This document shows, piece by piece, positions 1 through 5,877 of a DNA stretch of 9,159 bases. How positions within the stretch are numbered: the first letter of the stretch is position 1; every line of letters begins with the position of its first letter. Made by a program: the position numbers and the translations under genes. The DNA lies in assembly GCA_013820975.1 (NCBI GenBank), contig JACDHQ010000020.1, positions 1-9,159 on the forward strand, written 5' to 3'. The stretch is from Gemmatimonadaceae bacterium. Its GTDB lineage: Bacteria > Gemmatimonadota > Gemmatimonadetes > Gemmatimonadales > Gemmatimonadaceae. The notes below the pieces were generated by a model. It saw nothing but the letters and a program-made list of their open reading frames with translations, had not been told where the DNA came from and did not search any database.

Positions 1-1256
1 CGGTGGTGCTGTGCACCGGGGGGTACGGCAATGTCTTCTACCTCTCGACGAACGCAAAGTATTCCAACGCGACGGCGATCTGGCGTGCCTACAAGCGCGG
101 CGCGGCGTTCGGCAATCCGTGCTTCACGCAGATCCACCCGACGTGCATCCCGCAGAGCGGCGAGCACCAGTCGAAGCTCGTGCTCATGTCGGAGTCGCTC
201 CGGAACGACGGGCGCGTGTGGGTCCCGAAGCGCGCCGAGGATTGCGGCAAGCGGCCTGATGAGATTGCCGAGGCGGACCGCGACTACTATCTCGAGCGCC
301 GGTACCCGAGCTTCGGCAACCTGGCCCCCCGCGACATCGCCTCTCGCGCGGCGAAGACGGTGTGCGACGAGGGGCGCGGCGTCGGCCCCGGCGGGCTTGG
401 CGTGTACCTCGACTTCGCGGACGCCATCCAGCGCGTCGGCGAGGACAAGATCCGCGAGCGCTACGGCAACCTGTTCGACATGTACGCGAACATCACGGGA
501 GAGAACCCGTACCGCGTGCCGATGCGCATCTACCCGGCGGTGCACTACACCATGGGCGGGCTCTGGGTCGACTACGACCTGCAGAGCACTATCCCCGGCC
601 TGTTCGTCGCGGGCGAGGCGAACTTTTCCGACCACGGGGCCAACCGGCTTGGCGCGAGCGCGCTGATGCAGGGGCTCTCCGATGGGTACTTCATCCTGCC
701 GTTCAGCATCGGCAACTACCTGGCGGGAGTCAAGCCGGCGCCGGTGGACACGGCGAGCGCGGCGTTCCGCATGGTCGAGGCAGAGGTCGATGCGCGGATG
801 AAGCAGCTGCTGTCGATCGCGGGCACGCGCACGCCTGACTCGTTCCACCGGCAGCTGGGGCAGGTGATGTGGGACAAGTGCGGGATGGCGCGGGATCGGC
901 AGGGGCTGACTGAGGCGCTGCAGAAGATTCCGGCGATCCGCGAGGAGTTCTGGCGGAACGTGAAGGTGCCTGGCTCGGACCGCGACCTGAACCAGTCGCT
1001 GGAGCGGGCCGGCCGCATCATCGACTTCCTCGAGCTGGGCGAGCTCATGGTGCGTGATGCGCTGCACCGGGAGGAGTCGTGCGGTGGCCACTTCCGCACG
1101 GAGCACCAGACGGACGAAGGGGAGGCCCTGCGAAACGACGAGCAGTTCGCGTATGCGGCGGCGTGGGCCTACCAGGGAGAGGACGCGGCGCCGGCGCTGC
1201 ATAAGGAGCCCCTCGAATTCGAGCACGTGAAGCTTGCGGCCAGGAGTTATAAGTGA
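1..1256 (+). CDS. sdhA: Succinate dehydrogenase flavoprotein subunit, partial (5' end off window)
   Basis: This is the catalytic FAD subunit of complex II, which oxidises succinate to fumarate on the cytoplasmic side. Only the C-terminal 418 or so codons are present; the frame is open to the left edge (first full codon at 3), and about 200 N-terminal residues including the first FAD-binding strand should lie upstream. Numbering from that first codon, the visible landmarks are the FAD-domain CTGGYGNVF (4-12), HPT (45-47, substrate histidine), RDIASR (110-115), HYTMGG (181-186, substrate histidine) and the FAD-contacting GANRLGASALMQG around 212-224, with R215 as the likely substrate arginine. 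The sequence resembles the Bacillus/Chlorobium/Actinobacteria-type subunit more than the E. coli type. The stop TGA overlaps the sdhB start by 4 bp. Fumarate reductase activity cannot be excluded from sequence, but complex I and this subunit type favour succinate oxidation. Confidence 0.95.
   Translation, partial: VVLCTGGYGNVFYLSTNAKYSNATAIWRAYKRGAAFGNPCFTQIHPTCIPQSGEHQSKLVLMSESLRNDGRVWVPKRAEDCGKRPDEIAEADRDYYLERRYPSFGNLAPRDIASRAAKTVCDEGRGVGPGGLGVYLDFADAIQRVGEDKIRERYGNLFDMYANITGENPYRVPMRIYPAVHYTMGGLWVDYDLQSTIPGLFVAGEANFSDHGANRLGASALMQGLSDGYFILPFSIGNYLAGVKPAPVDTASAAFRMVEAEVDARMKQLLSIAGTRTPDSFHRQLGQVMWDKCGMARDRQGLTEALQKIPAIREEFWRNVKVPGSDRDLNQSLERAGRIIDFLELGELMVRDALHREESCGGHFRTEHQTDEGEALRNDEQFAYAAAWAYQGEDAAPALHKEPLEFEHVKLAARSYK
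1242..1246 (+). promoter_or_regulatory. Ribosome binding site that fixes the sdhB GTG start
   Basis: AGGAG lies 6 nt before the GTG at 1253, inside the last codons of sdhA. The alternative in-frame ATG at 1277 has no comparable site close before it, so the GTG is preferred. Confidence 0.7.
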
Positions 1257-2047
1257 GCGGAACCAACGGGACGCCGATGAACGTCACGCTGCGGGTGTGG
1301 CGGCAGGCGAACGCGTCGGCAAAGGGGGAGTTCGTCAGCTACAAGGCGGCGGGGATCAGCTCCGACGCGTCGTTCCTCGAGATGCTCGACGTCGTCAACG
1401 AGGACCTGACGGTTCGCGGCGAGGAGCCGATCGCGTTTAGCCACGACTGCCGGGAGGGGATCTGCGGCTCGTGCGCACTGATGATCAACGGCGTCGCGCA
1501 CGGCCCGGTGCTCGGCGCCGCGACGTGCCAGGTGCACATGCGCAGCTTCGGCGACGGGGACGAGATCACGATCGAGCCCTGGCGGGCGAGCGCGTTCCCG
1601 GTCGTGAAGGATCTCGTGGTCGACCGCGGCTCCCTCGACCGCATCATCGCCGCGGGTGGCTTCGTCACGGCCCCGACCGGCGGGGCGCGTGATGCCAACA
1701 CGCAACTCATCCCCAAGCCGGACGCCGACATGGCGATGGATGCCGCGGCATGCATCGGCTGCGGGGCGTGCGTCGCGGCGTGTCCCAACGGGTCGGCATC
1801 CCTGTTCACCGCGGCCAAGGTCACCCACCTCGGCATGCTCCCGCAGGGGCAGCCCGAGCGCGCGCGCCGTGCGGTCAACATGGTGACCCAGATGGACCTC
1901 GAAGGCTTCGGCGGGTGCTCGCTGTTCGGTGAGTGCCAGGAGGCGTGCCCCAAGCTCATCTCGATCGACACGATCACGCGGATGAACCGCGATTACATGC
2001 GCGCGATGCTGACCGCCAGCCCGGAGCGCAGCGGGGGCGAGGGGTAG
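1253..2047 (+). CDS. sdhB: Succinate dehydrogenase iron-sulfur subunit
   Basis: SdhB carries electrons from the SdhA flavin through three iron-sulfur clusters to the quinone site at the membrane. The 264-residue protein starts at a GTG that overlaps the sdhA stop as GTGA and has AGGAG 6 nt upstream; an ATG eight codons later is the alternative. An N-terminal plant-type ferredoxin domain holds the [2Fe-2S] ligands C66, C71, C74 and C92 (CREGICGSC). The C-terminal domain has CIGCGACVAACP (C167, C170, C173, C177) and CSLFGECQEACP (C222, C228, C232). By the E. coli pattern, C167/C170/C173/C232 bind [4Fe-4S] and C177/C222/C228 bind [3Fe-4S]. All ligands are intact. No sdhC or sdhD follows; the gene ends against the convergent dcd, so the anchor must lie upstream of sdhA or elsewhere. 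Confidence 0.96.
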   Translation: MSGTNGTPMNVTLRVWRQANASAKGEFVSYKAAGISSDASFLEMLDVVNEDLTVRGEEPIAFSHDCREGICGSCALMINGVAHGPVLGAATCQVHMRSFGDGDEITIEPWRASAFPVVKDLVVDRGSLDRIIAAGGFVTAPTGGARDANTQLIPKPDADMAMDAAACIGCGACVAACPNGSASLFTAAKVTHLGMLPQGQPERARRAVNMVTQMDLEGFGGCSLFGECQEACPKLISIDTITRMNRDYMRAMLTASPERSGGEG

Positions 2048-2054
2048 GCCCGCG

Positions 2055-2129
2055 CGCTCACCCGGCGGCGCCGATGCCGTCCACGAGACGACCTTCGCCT
2101 ACCTCGTCGGCATGGCAGGCGGGTGAGCG
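2055..2129. terminator. Long interrupted hairpin in the sdhB/dcd convergent junction, possible two-way terminator
   Basis: The 83-bp gap between two convergent genes is nearly all self-complementary. The outer stem CGCTCACCCG (2055-2064) pairs perfectly with CGGGTGAGCG (2120-2129). Inside it, 2070-2072 pairs with 2114-2116, ATGCCG (2074-2079) with CGGCAT (2108-2113), and ACGAG (2083-2087) with CTCGT (2103-2107), leaving a loop at 2088-2102. About 24 pairs form in total. No T-run follows on either strand, so it is not a textbook intrinsic terminator. It may end or protect both transcripts with help from a protein factor. No small gene is supported in this gap. Confidence 0.4.
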
Positions 2130-2130
2130 A

Positions 2131-2685
2131 TCAGAGGCGCGGGAGCGTGACCCCGACCTGCCCCTGGTACTTGCCTTTCTTGTCCTTGTAGGACACCTCG
2201 GGCGGCTCCTCGCCGCGGAAGAAGAGCACCTGGGCGATGCCTTCCTCGGCGTAGATCTTGGCCGGCAGCGGGGTGGTGTTGGAGATCTCGAGGGTGACGA
2301 ACCCTTCCCACTCGGGCTCGAAGGGGGTGACGTTGGTGATGATCCCGCACCGGGCGTAGGTGGATTTCCCGACCGTGACCGTCAGGACGTCACGCGGAAT
2401 GCGGAAGTACTCGACCGACCGGCCAAGGGCGAAGGAGTTGGGTGGGACGATGCAGACGTCACCCTCCCATTCGACGAAGGATTTCGGGTCGAACTCCTTG
2501 GGGTCGACGATGGAGTTGAGGACATTGGTGAAGATCCGGAACTCGCGCGCGACCCGCATGTCGTAGCCGTAGGAGCTGACGCCGTAGGAGATCTTGCCTT
2601 CGCGAACCTGCCGGTCCTCGAACGGCTCGATCATCCGGTGTTCGCGGGCCATGCGCGTGATCCAGCGGTCGGACATGATGGTCAT
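2131..2685 (-). CDS. dcd: dCTP deaminase
   Basis: Dcd deaminates dCTP to dUTP in the cytoplasm, which a dUTPase then converts to dUMP, the precursor for thymidylate. The protein has 184 residues, close to the usual 185-195. Visible family motifs are SDRWI near the start (5-9), YGYDMR (39-44), GKSTYAR (106-112, with the active-site serine S108 and arginine R112), and FVTLEISN (129-136) with E133 as the likely catalytic glutamate. The C-terminal YQGQVGVTLP (173-182) is the nucleotide-closing tail seen in this trimeric fold. The ATG at 2685 has only a weak GAGA 6 nt before it; the ATG at 2676 (codon 4) is possible but has no better site. The gene stands alone on the minus strand between the sdh and nuo clusters and has no functional tie to either. 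Whether it also has dUTPase activity cannot be told from sequence alone. Confidence 0.95.
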   Translation of the reverse strand: MTIMSDRWITRMAREHRMIEPFEDRQVREGKISYGVSSYGYDMRVAREFRIFTNVLNSIVDPKEFDPKSFVEWEGDVCIVPPNSFALGRSVEYFRIPRDVLTVTVGKSTYARCGIITNVTPFEPEWEGFVTLEISNTTPLPAKIYAEEGIAQVLFFRGEEPPEVSYKDKKGKYQGQVGVTLPRL

Positions 2686-2728
2686 CAGGGGTCTCGATGC
2701 GAAGGGAGGGACGTGCAGCGGCGCGGAA

Positions 2729-2755
2729 GTTATCCGCCTGCGTTCGCTCCGCCAA
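2729..2755 (-). promoter_or_regulatory. Candidate promoter for dcd
   Basis: On the minus strand, TTGGCG (2755-2750) and GATAAC (2734-2729) resemble -35 and -10 elements, but with a 15-bp spacer, which is short. A start near 2722 would give a leader of about 36 nt to the dcd ATG. It is the best match in the divergent region for this direction but is weak. Confidence 0.3.
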
Positions 2756-2764
2756 GCGCGGCGG

Positions 2765-2793
2765 TTGACCCCCTCACGGCGCCCGGGTAATTT
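2765..2793 (+). promoter_or_regulatory. Candidate sigma70-type promoter of the nuo operon
   Basis: TTGACC (2765-2770, 5 of 6 to the -35 consensus) is followed after exactly 17 bp by TAATTT (2788-2793, 3 of 6 to the -10 consensus). Transcription would begin near 2800, about 40 nt before the nuoA ATG and immediately before the 24-bp dyad at 2806-2829. The region from 2788 to 2830 is visibly more AT-rich than its surroundings, as expected of a promoter in a GC-rich genome. Confidence 0.5.
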
Positions 2794-2805
2794 CCCCCCT
2801 CTAAG

Positions 2806-2829
2806 ACTTAGTGAAAGATTTCACGAAGT
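2806..2829. promoter_or_regulatory. 24-bp dyad with Rex-operator-like core, upstream of nuoA
   Basis: The inner half sites GTGAA (2811-2815) and TTCAC (2820-2824) flank the 4-bp spacer AGAT. Outer arms ACTT (2806-2809) and AAGT (2826-2829) are also complementary, so 10 of 12 base pairs are symmetric; only the 2810/2825 pair and the central pair break it. The core matches the Rex consensus TTGTGAANNNNTTCACAA at 12 of 14 fixed positions when aligned at 2809-2826. Rex is an NADH/NAD+-sensing repressor known to control nuo genes in Streptomyces. The site would sit at about +6 to +29 of the predicted start, where a bound repressor could block transcription. It could instead act as an RNA hairpin just before the ribosome binding site. 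Confidence 0.5.
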
Positions 2830-2831
2830 TC

Positions 2832-2835
2832 GGAG
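2832..2835 (+). promoter_or_regulatory. Ribosome binding site that fixes the nuoA ATG start
   Basis: GGAG lies 5 nt before the ATG at 2841. The in-frame GTG at 2811 has no such site and lies inside the dyad, so the ATG is chosen; the protein then begins MERTYLPVLL, as NuoA homologues do. Confidence 0.7.
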
Positions 2836-2840
2836 ACTCG

Positions 2841-3248
2841 ATGGAACGCACGTACCTGCCCGTCCTGCTGCTGCTGGGATTCGTCATCCTCAACGCGGTG
2901 CTCATGCTCGGGCTCTCGGCCCTGACCATGCGCTCGCGGCCGACGCCGATCAAGCAGGAGGCATACGAGTCGGGCATCCCCGCGCTGGGGGACGCACGCG
3001 AGCGGTTCTCCGTGAAGTTCTACATGGTCGCGGTGCTGTTCATCATCTTCGACATCGAGACCGTGTTCATGATCCCGTGGGGTGCGCACTACCGCGAGCT
3101 GTCGTGCGCGGTGGCCGTCGGCATGGACGGGATCTGCCCCCCGGGCCAGGTCTCGGTGTTCGGGCTGATGGAGATGCTCGTGTTCATCGTGATCCTGTTC
3201 GTCGGCTTCATCTACGTGTGGAAGAAGGGAGCACTGCAGTGGGATTGA
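2841..3248 (+). CDS. nuoA: NADH-quinone oxidoreductase subunit A
   Basis: NuoA is a small membrane subunit of complex I (ND3 in mitochondria) at the joint between the membrane arm and the quinone module. The protein has 135 residues with three predicted membrane helices at about 5-27, 58-80 and 107-127. The loop after helix 1 holds the conserved segment AYESGIP (41-47); the usual cysteine of the YECG motif (Cys39 of mammalian ND3) is serine here. Helix 2 carries FDIETVF (70-76) with the conserved acidic pair D71 and E73. The loop between helices 2 and 3, expected on the outer face, has two cysteines, C89 and C99. It is the first gene of the nuo operon; the preceding dyad and promoter suggest redox control. 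Its last 10 bases overlap the nuoB start. Confidence 0.94.
   Translation: MERTYLPVLLLLGFVILNAVLMLGLSALTMRSRPTPIKQEAYESGIPALGDARERFSVKFYMVAVLFIIFDIETVFMIPWGAHYRELSCAVAVGMDGICPPGQVSVFGLMEMLVFIVILFVGFIYVWKKGALQWD
3226..3231 (+). promoter_or_regulatory. Ribosome binding site that fixes the nuoB GTG start
   Basis: AGGGAG at the end of nuoA stands 7 nt before the GTG at 3239. No in-frame ATG exists before the conserved part of NuoB, so this site supports the GTG start. Confidence 0.65.
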
Positions 3249-3862
3249 GCCCTCGCCCGGAGTCCGGCCTCGTCGCGCAGCAGCATGGCGATGAGCCCTG
3301 GATCACCACCCGCCTCGACCTGCTCGTCAACTGGTCGCGCGCCAAGTCGCTCTGGCCGATGCCCTTCGGCACGGCCTGTTGCGCGATCGAGTACATGGCG
3401 TCGGCCGCGAGCAAGTTCGACCTCGCCCGCTTCGGGATGGAGCGCCAGAGCTTCTCCCCGCGCCAGGCCGACGTGCTGATCTGCGCCGGGCGGGTGCCCT
3501 TCAAGCTTGCGCCGGTGATCCGCCGCATCTGGCAGCAGATGCCGCAGCCGAAGTGGAGCATCTCGATGGGCGCCTGCGCCTCGACGGGCGGCATGTTCGA
3601 CAACTACGCCGTCGTGCAGGGGATCGACTCCATCATCCCGGTGGACGTGTACGTGCCCGGGTGCCCGCCCCGCCCGGAAGGCCTCATCTACGGCATCATG
3701 ATGCTCCACGAGAAGATCATGCGCGAGCGCTCGGCCGACACCGCGCTGCGCGCCGAGATGGAGCCCGACCCCCGCAGCCAGTTGTACATCCCGCCGCCGG
3801 TGATCGACGAGATCTCGGAGCCGTTCGGCAACTCCGTGCACCAGCAGCGGTCCGGCCTGTGA
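3239..3862 (+). CDS. nuoB: NADH-quinone oxidoreductase subunit B (cluster N2 subunit)
   Basis: NuoB (PSST) holds [4Fe-4S] cluster N2, the last cluster before quinone, in the connecting module of complex I. From the GTG start the protein has 207 residues. The N2 ligands are the adjacent pair C47-C48 (GTACCAIEYM), C113 (SMGACASTGG) and C142 (VPGCPPRPE); each is exactly 16 lower than the E. coli positions 63, 64, 129 and 158, so the core is colinear without gaps. The C-terminal 50 residues or so (from about 158) are a charged and proline-rich tail. The start overlaps the end of nuoA by 10 bp and the stop TGA overlaps the nuoC GTG by 4 bp, so translation of the three is probably coupled. The open frame continues upstream to 2594 only because stop codons are rare at this GC content. 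Confidence 0.95.
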   Translation: MGLSPRPESGLVAQQHGDEPWITTRLDLLVNWSRAKSLWPMPFGTACCAIEYMASAASKFDLARFGMERQSFSPRQADVLICAGRVPFKLAPVIRRIWQQMPQPKWSISMGACASTGGMFDNYAVVQGIDSIIPVDVYVPGCPPRPEGLIYGIMMLHEKIMRERSADTALRAEMEPDPRSQLYIPPPVIDEISEPFGNSVHQQRSGL

Positions 3863-4560
3863 GCGAGCGCTTCCAGCCTGTGGTCGTCGGCCGCGGCGTC
3901 CCGGACGCTGCGGCGCCGGTATCGCCGAAGCACGTGCCGCACCAGGGCGGTGCGATGAATGCGAGCGTGGACGCACTTCGCACCACCTTCGGCGATGCCA
4001 TCGTGCGTGCCGACGTCGTGTGGGGGGAGACGACGGTCATCGTCGACCCGAGCCGCGTGCTCGAGGTGATCCGGTTCCTGCACGACGATCCCGCGCAGCA
4101 ATACGACTACCTCTCCGATGTGACGGCGGTCGAGTACCGCGACCTCGAGCGCCCGCTCGAAGTCGTGTGGCACCTCCGGTCGCTGCCCATGCGGCGCTTC
4201 CTCCGCCTGAAGGCGCTGCTCCCGAAGGGCACGCCGCTGGCGGTGCCGAGCGTGTACGAGATCTATCGCGGCGCGAATTGGCTGGAGCGGGAGTGCTTCG
4301 ACATGTTCGGCATCGAGTTCACGGGACACCCCGACCTGCGCCGCCTGCTGATGTGGGAGGGCTACAAGGAAGGGCATCCCCTGCGGAAGGACTTCCCGCT
4401 CCGCGGCCGCTTCAGCCGGTCGGAGCAGCTGCGCCAGGCGCTCGCCGCCAATCCCGAGGCCCGCTACTCCATGGAAGAGCTGTCGATCGCCGATGCCTTC
4501 GCCGACCTCCCGGCCGACATCCGCCACCGGCTCGCCGGTGGCGAGGCCACGGGGGAGTAA
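3859..4560 (+). CDS. nuoC: NADH-quinone oxidoreductase subunit C
   Basis: NuoC is the 30-kDa subunit of the complex I connecting module and packs against NuoD; it binds no cofactor. Starting at the GTG that overlaps the nuoB stop (GTGA), the protein has 233 residues. The family signature is clear: ERECFDMFGIEF (143-154) followed by GHPDLRRLLMWEGY and HPLRKDFPL. Recognisable homology begins near residue 38 (LRTTFGDAIV), so the first 32 residues are extra. An ATG at 3955, with AGGG 7 nt before it, would give a more typical 201-residue protein but leave an unusual 92-bp gap in the operon. Third positions between 3859 and 3954 are mostly G or C (about 28 of 32), like the rest of the gene, which favours the longer form. 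The gene is separate from nuoD, unlike the fused nuoCD of E. coli. Confidence 0.92.
   Translation: MSERFQPVVVGRGVPDAAAPVSPKHVPHQGGAMNASVDALRTTFGDAIVRADVVWGETTVIVDPSRVLEVIRFLHDDPAQQYDYLSDVTAVEYRDLERPLEVVWHLRSLPMRRFLRLKALLPKGTPLAVPSVYEIYRGANWLERECFDMFGIEFTGHPDLRRLLMWEGYKEGHPLRKDFPLRGRFSRSEQLRQALAANPEARYSMEELSIADAFADLPADIRHRLAGGEATGE
4522..4543. repeat. Perfect 9-bp inverted repeat with 4-nt loop near the end of nuoC
   Basis: CGCCACCGG (4522-4530) and CCGGTGGCG (4535-4543) pair without mismatch around the loop CTCG. A G-C closing pair with a CUCG loop fits the stable CUYG tetraloop class. It ends 14 nt before the nuoC stop and 7 nt before the nuoD ribosome binding site, and has no T-run, so it is not a standard terminator. 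It may be a chance result of GC-rich coding sequence or an mRNA stability or processing element. Confidence 0.45.
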
Positions 4561-4563
4561 CCG

Positions 4564-5877
4564 ATGGCGACGACGAAGCGCACGATCGAGGTCGAGCTGT
4601 CCACGACCGGGCTCGACGCCCAGGGCCGGCCGCGTCGGACGCCGCTGCTGGCCACCGAAGGCGGGCAGGCGGTCGCCCTCGACGCCCCGCCCGGGATCGA
4701 GCCCGACCTCGAGGGTGAGCACATGCTCATCAACATCGGCCCCCAGCACCCGGCGACTCACGGCGTGCTGCGCCTGGTGCTGGAGCTCGACGGCGAGACC
4801 GTCGTCCGGTGCATTCCGCACATCGGCTACCTGCACTGCGGCTTCGAGAAGATCGGGGAGTACCGGCAGTACAACCAGATCATCCCGTGGACCGATCGCG
4901 AGGACTACCTGAACTCGCCGGGGAACAACGTCGCGTTCGCGCTGGGCGCGGAGCGGCTGTTCGGCATCGAGATCACGGAGCGGTGCAAGGTGCTGCGGGT
5001 GATCGCGATGGAGCTGTCGCGGATCATCTCGCACCTCGTGTGGCTCGGCACGACCGCGATCGACATCGGCGCGTACACCCCGTTCCTCTGGCTCTTCCAG
5101 GAGCGCGAGCGGGTATACCTGCTGCTCGAGAGCTGGATCGGGGCGCGGCTCACCACGTCCCTCACGCGCGTCGGTGGCATGGGGGCGGACATCCCGGACG
5201 GGTGGACGGAAGGGCTGCGTCACTTCGTGACGACGTTCCCGCGGACGATCGATGAGGTGGACGCGATGCTCACCCGCAATGCGATCTGGGTGGGACGGAC
5301 GATCGGCCTCAGCGCGCTCTCGCCCGAGCAGGCGGTCAACTACGGCCTGTCGGGACCGATGCTGCGCGCCGCCGGCGTGGCCTACGACGTCCGGAAGGAC
5401 TTCCCGTATCTCGACTACGAGACGTACGACTTCGACGTGCCGGTCGGCTCCACGGGGGACGTGTACGACCGCTACCTCGTGCGGCTCGAGGAGATTCGGC
5501 AGTCGGTCCGCATCCTCGAGCAGGCGCTCGAGCGGCTTCCCGACGGCCCGGTCAACGTCGATGACCCGCGCGTCATCCTGCCGCCGAAGCACAAGGCGAT
5601 GAGCGACATGGAGTCGATGATCCATCACTTCAAGCAGGTGATGGAAGGCCCGCGGCCACCGATCGGCGAGGCGTACGTCGCGGTCGAGAGCCCGAAGGGG
5701 GAGAAGGGCTATTACATGGTGTCGGACGGCACGTCCAAGCCGGTCCGCTGGCGCATCCGCCCGCCGTCGTTTGTCAACCTCAGCGCGATCCCGATGCTGG
5801 TCGAGGGGCACCTCCTCTCCGACGTGATCGCGATCAACGCCAGCATCGATATCGTGATGGGAGAAATTGACCGATGA
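4564..5877 (+). CDS. nuoD: NADH-quinone oxidoreductase subunit D (quinone-site subunit)
   Basis: NuoD is the 49-kDa subunit of complex I and forms the quinone pocket with NuoB. The protein has 437 residues. The motif GPQHPATHG (59-67) contains H66, and REDYLNS contains Y115; these match His38 and Tyr87, the residues that contact the quinone head group in Thermus Nqo4. The C-terminus APSFVNL-like segment (RPPSFVNL) and the ending IVMGEIDR are typical. About 54 residues precede the conserved core, a poorly conserved extension longer than in Thermus. The ATG is 3 nt after the nuoC stop, with GGGGGAG (4551-4557) 6 nt upstream, a strong site. The stop overlaps the nuoE ATG as ATGA. The hydrogenase-type active-site cysteines are absent, as expected for complex I. 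Confidence 0.96.
   Translation: MATTKRTIEVELSTTGLDAQGRPRRTPLLATEGGQAVALDAPPGIEPDLEGEHMLINIGPQHPATHGVLRLVLELDGETVVRCIPHIGYLHCGFEKIGEYRQYNQIIPWTDREDYLNSPGNNVAFALGAERLFGIEITERCKVLRVIAMELSRIISHLVWLGTTAIDIGAYTPFLWLFQERERVYLLLESWIGARLTTSLTRVGGMGADIPDGWTEGLRHFVTTFPRTIDEVDAMLTRNAIWVGRTIGLSALSPEQAVNYGLSGPMLRAAGVAYDVRKDFPYLDYETYDFDVPVGSTGDVYDRYLVRLEEIRQSVRILEQALERLPDGPVNVDDPRVILPPKHKAMSDMESMIHHFKQVMEGPRPPIGEAYVAVESPKGEKGYYMVSDGTSKPVRWRIRPPSFVNLSAIPMLVEGHLLSDVIAINASIDIVMGEIDR

Noticed and set aside
2723..2737. Short inverted repeat GCGGA-N5-TCCGC in the divergent region as an operator
   Set aside because: Only five base pairs in GC-rich sequence, with no match to a known factor; likely chance.
2749..2764. 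CCGCC/GGCGG inverted repeat between the promoters
   Set aside because: Five GC-only pairs of this type are expected often by chance at this base composition.
1933..2790. 285-codon plus-strand open frame covering the end of sdhB, the gap and the antisense of dcd
   Set aside because: The dcd protein on the minus strand is clearly recognisable, and this frame has low-complexity composition and crosses the hairpin and the promoter region.
2811..2840. GTG at 2811 as the nuoA start
   Set aside because: It has no ribosome binding site, lies within the dyad, and adds ten residues not expected before the first NuoA helix; ATG 2841 has GGAG 5 nt upstream.
2594..3238. Upstream extension of the nuoB frame to an ATG at 2594
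   Set aside because: It would run through antisense dcd, the divergent promoters and all of nuoA in another frame. The GTG at 3239 has a good ribosome binding site and fits the family.
3688..5811. 707-codon open frame on the minus strand, opposite nuoB to nuoD
   Set aside because: It lies wholly against three well-supported genes. Its translation is rich in Arg, Asp, His and Leu with no recognisable domain, as expected for the antisense of codons with G or C in third position.
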